Below are positions 40,109 through 50,837 of a stretch of DNA of 64,000 bases, in pieces; the first letter of the stretch is position 1, and each line of letters opens with the position of its first letter. Both the position numbers and the translations under genes were made by a program. Under the pieces are notes generated by a model that was not told the DNA's origin, did no database searches, and saw only the letters and a program-made list of their open reading frames with translations. Source of the stretch: Balanoglossus misakiensis. Taxonomy: Eukaryota > Hemichordata. The stretch covers positions 7,502,001-7,566,000 of the forward strand of contig CM082582.2 of NCBI GenBank assembly GCA_040954595.2, read 5' to 3'.

Positions 40109-43100
40109 ATGGAACCGGAAAAGACAGATTTGTTATCTTCTCCGGACGCAACAAACACCGCGTACGGTACAACAGGAGGACTGGCTACTTACACGAGAAG
40201 TCCGTCGCAGCAACGCAACCGATATCTTGCCGTTTGTGCCGTCGTTGCGATCGTTGTCGTGGCTCTGTCGGTGGCCATCGCTGTGCCCATTGCGCATAAT
40301 TCGGCGTCGGAACCAACTTGGGATGACTTCGTGGCCCAAGCCAAGGCTATCATGGAAAGGGTCCCACTAGTTGACGGGTAGGAGACGAAAATTGTTCATG
40401 TGCTGCATTTACACGTACTTTGCCCAAATAGTTCCAGTACACGTCGTTTATGGCGTGGCCCACATGTAAAGCAGCATTCAGGCGCCGATGTGAAACGAGA
40501 ATCGAATTTCCGATTCACATTGTCTTGTAACGATTTCACAGGTGATGCGTCGGTAATATGCAAATTGCTAACGAAGAATACACATCTAATATATTAGCAG
40601 CCACCGGACATGCGCATGCTGTGATCTCGATTAATACCGTTAACGTGTTTTTCCCCCGTCAGACACAATGACTTCCCGTGGCAGGCTCTCAGAAACTGGC
40701 AAAACCAACTAGCACTGTTTGATATGCGTTCTGACTTGTCGAACTTGACACATACCGACATTCCCAGACTTAGAGAGGGACACGTGGGGGCTCAGGTAAG
40801 GAGACCCTGGTACATGTATTAAAGGTGTATTATACATGAAGCTTTAAAAGGGCCCAATATTTTTAGCCTCAGCACGTTAACATGTTTCGCCGTTTATTTC
40901 CGAAAGTTTCTACCCTCAACATTACAAAAGGCACGGTAACTGTCCCGTTTGTGTACACTATGACGTTTTGATGCATGCTCTTGCAGTTTTGGGCGGCGTA
41001 CGTGTCATGTGACACCCAGTACAAAGACTCGGTGAGACGAACGCTGGACCAGATTGACGTCATCAAAAGAATCGTTCGGAAATACAACGGGACATTCGAG
41101 TTCGTAACCACTGCACAGGGTATGATGACGTCAGATTTTAATTTACCCTTGGCAAAAGCGCCTTCAATTTTTGTAGAACGCCAACTACCAAATATCCGTC
41201 CACGAAAGCTTTCCATAGACTTCTGTTTAACTTGTTTTCTCGAACGTCTTCCTGATAAAGGACACGACCCCTTTCGAACAAACATATTCAGCCATCAATC
41301 TGATCAAAATCAGGTGTTGGGTACTGCGACGTCTTTTACTTTACGCGGTACAGCATCCTTAAATGTGAAATTTCTGTTAACATGCAGGAATACTTGACGC
41401 GCATGCCAAGGGCAAAATAGGGAGCCTTATCGGCGTGGAAGGGGGTCACAGCATCGATAGCAGTCTTGGTACACTCAGGAGTATGTACGATATAGGGGCA
41501 CGGTATATGACGATTACACATAACTGTAACACCCCCTGGTAAGTCGGTCAGACTGTAAACTTTGAAAGTATAGACTTTATATTATAATTATTTTATAAAA
41601 TTCACAACAACTTGTATGTATTATGACCTCTATCAATATCTGTTAACTATTCATGGCGCACACAGACAGAAGTCCTGGTTTGTTTGGTAGCTGGGCAAAC
41701 ATGTCCGTGTTTGTCGGTTGTTGTCTCGTGGAATTTGCATCATGTCTGTAACGAGGGGGGGGGGGGTGAAACTTCATTACCGGTAATTGCACATTCCCTT
41801 CGGTGTGTTTGTAGACTTTCAACCTGGGCCAAAGGGTTATCGATGCAAAATGGGGTCCTAAAGCACACAATAAGAGGTCAGATCATGTCATCTGATCTTA
41901 TGACAGGTACCCCCCCCACTCACTCACGCACAGTGCTCTCACGTGAATGCGTCATCTTAGAGAGCAAACAACTCTAGCAACGTAGAGGGTGTATGTTTAA
42001 TCCCCGACTTTTTTTGTTTCAGGGCAGATAATTGTGAAATGACACGCGACAACACAAGTGAACATAACGGACTCACTGATTGGGGAAAAGTAAGATGTCG
42101 CCAGATGGTCATATGAAAATATGTTGCTTTATAGTCTCATTGTATTCGCAAACTTTTGTTTATGTGCAGTTATAACTATTTTTTACAATTGCAAGGCTGT
42201 TATATTGACAGAAACATAAAAATGTAACGGGAAACGGGAAATGAAAAAAAGAACGATTAGCATGATTAAGGTCACAAAAACAAAAAGTGGAATTTTTCTC
42301 AGCGGAGAACACTGTTCCTACCTGACCAGACGTGCGTTCACATGTCCCGTGTTGTTTGGGCAGTTTCCAGTGAAACTTTATCATGTTTTATATCATGTTT
42401 TATATATACCGCCTACGTAACGTCGCCTACGGTAGTACGCGTCTTGCTTTTGTCTTCCAGACAGTCATCAAAGAAATGAACCGCCTTGGCATGTTGGTGG
42501 ACCTTTCTCACGTCTCTCAGAAGACGATGGAAGATGCCCTGGAAGTTACTTTCGCCCCCATTATATTCAGTCATTCTAGTGCTTACAAGCTGTGCAACCA
42601 TTATAGGAATGTACCTGATTATATCTTGGAAAGAACGGTATGTGTCTATGTACATAGGTTTCCACCAACTTGTTTCATTGATTGATTGATTGATTGATCG
42701 ATCGATCGATCGGTTGGTTGGTTGGTTGGTTGGTTGGTTGGTTGGTTGGTTAGACGCACACATGTGGGAATCTTCACGGACACACCATGACATATCATCC
42801 ACTGGAAACGCGTGATCGAATTTTCTGTCATGTGACAGGGGCATTTCTTTAACTCCCACAGAAAGAAAATAAAGGCCTGGTCATGGTAACGTTTGTCGGA
42901 AGTTTTATCAACTGTGAGCCGAACATGCAGGAGAATGCGACGTTGTCCCAAGTGGCAGGTATAAAGTGACCTTCGATGCTAACGTGTTTCTAGTTCTTTA
43001 TGGAAAAAAATCTACATTTCTAGTTTGGGGTTAGATCCCTATAGTTGGAACAAATCAGTGAAAATCGTTGACGTAATTCCGATCGCAATGTTCCTTCCAC

Positions 43101-43922
43101 AGACCATATTGATCATATCGCCAATACAATCGGTCACGATTACGTTGGGATAGGCGGCGACTATGATGGTACGACTGGGTAAGAAGAATAAAGGTTATCT
43201 CTCTCTCAGACTAAAACGTTTCCTTTCAGGTCACTAATTTCGTTAATATCTAATGTCGGCTGTTGATATATCGATGACAGGCATAAAACATGCAGACAGA
43301 CATACAAACAGACGGACGGACATCTGTACAATATTAATCCGCGTGTGTGAACACGGGAGCTGAAATGACCGTCACTGTACATGTAGGACAATCGAGAAAC
43401 TTGTACAGATGGGCCTGTACTCTTGATGTTTCAGGCTTCCTATCGGATTGGAAGACGTGTCGAAATATCCGGACTTGGTGGCTGAAATGCTTTCCAGGGG
43501 ATGGTCGGAAGAAAATGTAGAGAAATTGATCGGACTCAATCTTGTGAGGGTCTTCAAGGATGTTGAGAAGGTAGGCCCAGGACAGGCTAATAATCACACT
43601 GCAATGACTGAATCTATTTCGGACGGAATTTTAACCCCTATCAGTGACGACATATTGAGTTTCGAAGGCGTGAAAGAGTTTGTAGTAAAACCTGTGAAAT
43701 TCTCGCGTGTAGAAACGTGATGCAGGATTGGTGCCACCTATAAACAATGTGTCGCGCATCAAAACATTCTCTCCGGCTCCATGAGATTTTCTGACTTAAT
43801 TGCCCTTTCTTTGTTCGTAGGTTCGGGACAGTATGGTGGACGTTCCGCCGTTTGACGACATTTTGCCAATCGGAGACAGTGAAAGCGAGGCAAATAATAC
43901 TTGCAGAAGCAAATTTCCGTAG
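40109..43922 (+). CDS. Membrane dipeptidase, M19 family (copy B, diverged)
   Basis: Ten exons with the same phases as copy A: 40109-40377, 40663-40795, 40987-41119, 41388-41538, 42023-42089, 42461-42637, 42862-42958, 43103-43178, 43435-43570, 43821-43922; 446 residues. The N-terminal tail is different and longer ([13 protein letters not shown]), followed by a membrane helix ([20 protein letters not shown]). Zinc ligands are all kept: GHNDFPW, GVEGGHS, DLSHVS, FSHSSA, GGDYDG; the substrate Arg is in YRNVPD. The exon 5 region ([13 protein letters not shown]) and exon 2 ([13 protein letters not shown]) differ most from A and C and border the active site in the family, so substrate choice may differ. 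Exon 2 is 12 bases shorter. An in-frame ATG 48 bases upstream (40061) is an alternative start. Confidence 0.9.
42676..42752. repeat. (TTGA)n-(TCGA)n-(TTGG)n compound microsatellite
   Basis: Three related tetranucleotide arrays back to back, shortly after the exon 6 donor of dipeptidase copy B. Confidence 0.95.
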
Positions 43923-45164
43923 ATGATGAGGAGAGATTCCCGGATGTAATTGAGCTAACTGTGACGAGACTTTGTTCATCGTTACTACTACCGCGACTGT
44001 GATTATTGGTTTCAGAGTTTCGTAACCAATGATTAGGATACTTGTACCAATGTATGTCGAAATAAAAAAACAACAATATAAAGGCAATAAATAATTCTTC
44101 AAAGTGTAAAGTAGAAGTTAATGTTCTTATAAAAAGTTTACGGGGTGTCCTTAAAGTTAATTTCAATGAGACTGGCCATATGTTGACGAGTAGTGTGTAG
44201 TGATGAAGCGGGGACAGTATGGATGAAAAAAGCTGACGATTGTGCCCCCACGATAACTTTTGGATATTTCAGCATGTCTCTCTCTCCAATGAACTTTGTG
44301 AGTGTTCACTACCAAGTGGCATGTCGGAAGTGAATTAACATAAGACGCCACGAGTATGTGCATTTGTGCCAAGTTATCCAAACAGAAAGTGAAAAGATCG
44401 TGTATGACCAGCATTAAAGACAAACCATTCCAGGTGGCAGCTATTAGCTTTGGTCCGAATTTGCCGTTCAGAGATTGAATTCGTGGTCAAACCATATGCC
44501 ATTATTTTTTGAAGATCGCTTTTTTCATTAATTAATCCTAAGAAAGTTAGAAACATTATAATAATTTTGACAACGTATGTTTAGTATGTTCGTGTGAAAA
44601 CTTGGCGGACTTCCGATTATCTGTTTTTGAGTAACACTATTCTGAAGACAAAGAAACATGTTAAAATGACAAGTCGCTCCAGAAAATCATTATGTTTATT
44701 AAAGGCTGAAAGTTGAAATAAACTCCCATGTTACGTGTAACACCAGGAAAAAGAACGGTTTGTATGAAAATGGTCAGTTTTGGGAATTTTGAATTATGTA
44801 TCCATGCAAAGCTCACAATGATGTCTAAGTTATCGTGTTGCTAGGGGTGTTACGAAACGACAGCGCGGCTGAATGGGACTGAGAGACAAGAATGACAACG
44901 GGTTTGTTAAGTCCCGGTAAACCTCAGTTTGTCCTCATTACAATACCGACATGCACATCACTCAACCTTGACTATGTGCGAGAGTTCATGAATATTCCAT
45001 TGTAGTGGGAGTTAGTGAGGTAAGAGGTCCCCGCGCCTGGCGTCGTCCGCACAATTTGAAGTTGACAGGTCGATACTTTTCGGTTGCGAGTGTGCTCTCG
45101 GTATAAAACAATAACACACGTTTTTTCTCTCTCGCAGAAGATTTTGATCAAGTATCGCTGAACT
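43923..45164. other. Spacer between dipeptidase copies B and C
   Basis: No coding exon seen. AATAAA near 44061 probably ends copy B. The last ~40 bases before 45165 resemble the leader of copy A (TCTCGCAGAAGATTTTGA). Confidence 0.6.
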
Positions 45165-48100
45165 ATGACAGAACCGAGGGACCTCAGAGAGCGAAACCAA
45201 GACGTGTGGTACCGTAAACCGCGCAGTCGACGCATTATAATTTCCGTGTCGATTGTCCTGTTGCTGTTTTTGATTTTTATCGTCCTCATTGTTTTGGCCA
45301 CGCGGAATGGCGGTGATCAGTTGCCCTCCGATCCACTGGAACGGGCCAAGGTGCTGATGAAACGGGTTCCACTCGTCGATGGGTGAGTTATGTTTATGCT
45401 GCCATGGATTGGTGGTGGTGGTGGTGGTACTAGGCCTAGTGGTTTTATAGTGGTACACAACGATTGTCAGTTCCAGAATTTCGCACCACCAGGGCAATGC
45501 ACGACACATTTCGGTCTTATCATTTGAACTAGGTCGTAAAGATATGGAGGGGGCTGGCAGGTAACGCGGTCGCGGGGATCTTTGCGGTACATATGGTCCT
45601 GTGTACACCTATTCGTGCAGACTGCTTGAGTATGGTCAGATATATACATGTATATGTACACATAAAATGTGGAAAAAACTGGCACTTCTTGACAGTCTAT
45701 AGGACCGGGCACCTTTACTGGCCAAATTGGTGTTGTTGTTTTTCTATGTCGTGACCAAGTTTCTCAAGTGGCCTCGCAGATTCAATTTACCGCTAAACAC
45801 CTGACCGCATTTCGCCCAAGATGACCGCCACTCGTGCATTCAACGATGCCATTCCTGTAGGTCAACGAATGCACTGTCTTCACACATTGTAGTACATGTA
45901 CATGTATTATTATATCAGGACATAGGCCTACACACAGGCCAATAGACCCGTGAATGGTGTACCAGCATCTTTTAACAACAAAGGACCGAACAATCTCGCA
46001 CCGGCCATACTCAATAATCCATGGTCGTGCGACATTGGTCTATCAATGGTGTTATGCAACTTCGGTGCACATGTTTGTGGCATCATGACTTGTCAAATCA
46101 CATCATGTCTGCGGTGAAATAGAGACCACAGTATATACATGTAATCGGTATATAACTTTGAAAATACCGTAATTGTCATTAGCTAATAGAGTCCGTACTG
46201 AAATGGTCCGGGGGGGGGGGGGGCAGACTTTTCTGACAAACGTTAGCAAACATTTGAACATGGTCACAGTTGTTTGCCTATGGTGATGATCAATCTTTAC
46301 ATCTTGAACAGTGAGTGATGACATCATTTAAACCAACAAGGACATGATCCGGGGTGCTTTCAATGAACTGTGTCGAATTATTCCGTTACCTGGACGACAA
46401 GGTACAAGACGTGGCTTGCCAATCATATGCACATGCATATTCTCTCAAGCATAATACCATCCAGTACACGTGTGCCCACATGATTGAATCTTTTCAATTC
46501 TGCGGAGATTCCCGCCATATTGTCCTTGAAAATTTCATTTTTCCAAACCCTGGCCATGGATTGGGCTGATCAAATTCAGGCGAATACGCCTACATTTCGC
46601 TTGTACATGTACCAACGCAGACAGAACAAGAGACTTGCAATGGAAACGAAGTTGGTTCACTTTTTTTCTCTTTTTTTCCAGTCACAATGATTTACCATGG
46701 CAACTGAAGGTGAATTTTGATAACCGGTTGGAGCAGATCGATTTGCGGGAGAGCACTGCCGACAAGTTTGGAGACTATGGACACACAGACATTCCTAGAT
46801 TACGTCAGGGACTGGTGGGGGCTCAGGTAAACGGATGTACATGTAGTTATTAGTTACACGTATATTGGAGCTTGTTGACACAGCAACGATATAAAACTCT
46901 CTATGTAGTCGACTTTCATGACGAAACTACAAAATAATCACATAGGCTTAAAGGCCAGTGTTACTGCGATAAGGGTCCATAACATTGAGCTTGAGGTTCT
47001 AGTATTAATGATTCGTTTACTGTCTTCATTACCTTAAAATGACAAACCATTATTAATTCATTTATTATTTATTACTTTATTTATTGTTGTTTATTTGTTT
47101 ATGTTTACTTGTTTACAGTTTTGGGCCGCCTATGTTTCCTGTAAAAATCAGTACAAAGACCCTGTAAGATTTGCAATGGAACAGATTGACGTCATCAAAC
47201 GGTTTACTCAAAAGTACCCGGATGATTTTGAATTTGTTACAACAGCGCAAGGTAGTTACTTTCTGCATTTAAATCTTACAAATGACATTCGCACTATCTC
47301 CTGTTCTTTCTCCGTGAGAGCATATTACCCGTATTACTGTAACTTAAAATAAGTCGCGTACTGTGGTCCATCTGTAGGTATATGGGACGCCTTCCACGAC
47401 GGAAAGATCGCGAGCATGATCGGTGTAGAGGGCGGCCATGCATTTGACAGTCAGCTCGGAAATCTACGCATGTTGTACGACGTGGGTACTCGATACATCA
47501 CAATCACACATAGCTGCAACACCCCCTGGTAAGCCTATTACCACCATTTTGTACGTGGCAATGTGTCTTTGAAAAATAATGTCACTTGACCAAGATTACG
47601 TTCAGCGGAATATAATATAGCCGATACATGTACATGTACATGTTATATTTGAGAATTTTCTTCCCGGAATTAGCGTTCTGACTTTAAAGTATTCTTTTTA
47701 AAGTGTTCTTGTTCTTGTTTTACCTCTAGGGCTGACAATTGGAAGTGTTCTCAAGACGGCAATCCAGAGTTCGGTGGTTTATCCGAATGGGGTGAGGTAA
47801 GCAACGATAATTTTCGATAAACATGAACCAGTTTTGCGGGCGCACCCGACCCAAAGAGAAAAGGCTGTCGAAATGTACGGGTGAATAAGGTTAGGTTAAT
47901 AGTTTACGCTTTCACATGGAAAATTTTACAGTTTTTTTAAAACCACGTTGAAGTGCATTAAAAGTAGAACTGTCTGTATCGTTCCATCCAACAGGTAGTT
48001 ATACGCGAGATGAATCGACTGGGCATGCTCATTGACCTTTCACACGTGTCCTTTGATACCATGCACGACACTTTGCGCGTCACCGAGGCACCTGTCATCT

Positions 48101-49533
48101 TCAGCCATTCGTCGGCCTTTGCTCTCTGTGCCCATCATCGCAATGTCCCGGATGACGTGTTAGAAAAAGTGGTGAGTTCGCTGCTTTACCAAGCTGACAG
48201 CGACAGAAAAGTTATCGCTTGAAATTGTTAAGACATTAATAGAAAAAAAACGGATTTAAATTTGACTACAGCATTTTCTATAGTTTTAATCCTAAGTTCA
48301 TTCCTTATATTTTACGTCGGTTTCAGATAATGTTTTTCAGTTGCTAAGGTAACTCTTTGGCTGTGTGTCTGTTGTATTACAGAAAGAAAATGGTGGCGTT
48401 GTCATGGTGAATTTCTACGACAAGTACATCAACTGTCCGCCAATGAATCAGTCGGTTTGCAATCTTACCCAGGTGGCAGGTACGTAAAGTTCACATGAGC
48501 TAACACAACAACAAAATCAAATTATCATCTCATTTTACTAATATCAAACTTGTCTTCGATGGATTTGTCAGTGCTAATCTGGTTTAACGAATAAATTCAT
48601 ACAGCCAATGGTTCAGTAGTTTCATACCCTCTCGTTGATTGGTAGATCACATTGATTATTTGAAAAGCAAGTGTGGAGTGGATTGTGTTGGAATCGGTTC
48701 AGACTATGACGGTGTCACAACGTAAGTACCTTGTATGGTAGACATTATTCATGCATGCTTAATATTTCAAGACCTGATTGACCGTGGAAATTGATTTTTT
48801 TATGGAGAGAGCACCTTGAGAATGATGCATTCATAAATGTTCGGAATGTGATGCAATTTTCTTGTTAAACGAAGGGAGTTTTGGGCGCTCTGCAAACCAC
48901 CAGTGGGAGCGCTATTTGACCTCCATGGACGAATGCATGGACGAAAATTTAGCCAGTGCAGTCAATGAGATACGGATCACTATATTTTATGAAATATGAA
49001 TATTTACCTCAACGCTTCCATTTCACGTTTATTTTACGGTGGCCGGATGGGTGGGTTGGCTTTCTGGCCAGTTGTTTGGTGGTAGACAAGTTCTTCGTCC
49101 CTGTCTATTTCTTCTGATGTGGTGTTCTGATCCCGATAATTCAAAACTTCTTGTGGGAGCTCATGTTTTCAATCTTGTTGCAGTTTACCCGAAGGTTTGG
49201 AAGACGTGACAAAATTCCCGGATCTCATCGCTGAGATGATACGACGAGGCTGGAGTGATGGCGACATCGAGAAACTACTCGGCAGGAATCTCATCCGGGC
49301 ATTTGAACAAGCCGAGCAGGTGAGAGTGACACGTGACTGTGACATTTCTACATTTAAATAACACACCTGGGTGTGAAAATAAAATCACGAGATTGCTAAT
49401 TCCATCGTTCCGATTTATTTTTAAGGTCCGCGACCGACTGTCGAGCACGATTGAACCCTACGACGAGAGTATACCACGTGACAGCGGCGAAGAAATGAAC
49501 AACACGTGTCGCCATTACGTCTACACGGTGTAA
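45165..49533 (+). CDS. Membrane dipeptidase, M19 family (copy C)
   Basis: Exons 45165-45382, 46682-46826, 47119-47251, 47378-47528, 47730-47796, 47995-48171, 48383-48479, 48646-48721, 49184-49319, 49426-49533; 435 residues, every exon the same length as in copy A. Same cytosolic tail ([10 protein letters not shown]), membrane helix and zinc ligands ([34 protein letters not shown]). Exon 6 is almost identical to that of copy A, which suggests recent duplication or gene conversion. Differences include ITHSCNTPW where A has LTHNCNTPW. The C-terminus (CRHYVYTV) lacks a GPI signal. Exons 7-9 with their introns are duplicated again at 53985-54932. Confidence 0.92.
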
Positions 49534-50837
49534 ACGGTCGACTGAGGTGGTCCAGAGATTCAGGACACCACGCGTCACCATTACAGTTGATCAGTGAAAA
49601 AAATTCAGTTCCTGTCGAACGCTCACTTCTCTCCAAAACGAGAATCAACGATGGAAAACGAACATTGTACGAATGATTGATACTCATGGGTGGCAACTTA
49701 CCAAGCTTTAAAATCAATGACATTTTAAATATAACACCGTCCTTTATCTGTCATCGTTCGTGATGTGCTCGGTTGAATAATAGAGAATAAAGTTTTCACG
49801 CAATCTCTGTACATGTGTACCGAAAGACCAAATATGTATATTGGTATCCAGGGGGAAATGCGTTTTAAAGAGTATTATACTCTTCGTGAGTTTATGAATG
49901 AAAACGTGACTTTCGGCTTGCGCAAATATCTTATATTTTTGTTACCATCGTTTTGTGTGTGCCCTGAAACGGTACTGATCGTGCTGTCGAGATGGACGAT
50001 TGGTGGTCAACCCGCAAAATACGACATAGGAACATGGATTAATTGATTCGTCAATCCATCGAAAAATTAAGAAAAACAGAGAGTTGTCAAGACATTGTTC
50101 TGCACATTCACAGACATAACAGTGGCGTATAGGAAGAACATTGGAATAAACTTTTGTCCTCGTTCTGTATTGTTTATGACACATTGCAATATTACGGAGT
50201 CCGTGGGTCAAAAACTCATTTGTTATATTAAGCAAATAAGCTATATTTTGAAATATATTATAATTGCCCGTTTATGTCACATTGCAACATGTCAAATCCA
50301 AACAGGGCATTTACGCCATCCAGGTTCAACGACCTCTGCGTATTTCTCTAATGCATGCTCCTGCATGATGTTACTTGTCAGACAGTCCCAAAGTCAACGC
50401 GCAAGCTGCAAACAGTTACTGTTGTTTTATTACAAAGGCAAAAGTGGACGTTTTGTGCTTCACGGAGTTCAGACAGAACGCCAGCCGTAGTCATTCTTTG
50501 TCTGCGAAATAGACTTGCCCAGGTGCCAATTACTAACTGTAAGTCGCTTTTTTGAAAGCTCAATGTGAATGACCTTGTCTATGAAAGCCCAACTTAATTA
50601 TCAGATTTAGCTAACGGGAAAATATTTACCTGATAAAAATTGAAGGATTGACAAGACTGTAGTTACCACAAGTTATCTGAAGCCAAACACTTCAGATGAC
50701 GTCGGTCCACAACCATCCTATACAGCTGGTAGTAGACTACGTATTTGCGTACACAATAAGAAAGACAGGCTTGTATAAGCTTGATAGTTACAAAAGACGG
50801 GTTGATAACGATGATTCTCATAAGATAAAATACTTCA
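49534..50837. other. Spacer between dipeptidase C and CFAP20-like copy 1
   Basis: No gene supported. AATAAA near 49787 fits the poly-A signal of dipeptidase C. Open frames here have no recognisable features. This segment is not shared with the second unit of the tandem duplication. Confidence 0.55.

Noticed and set aside
49813-50046. 77-codon frame after dipeptidase C and several 60-130 codon frames to 50560
   Set aside because: No conserved motif, biased AT-rich composition and no match in the paralogous region.
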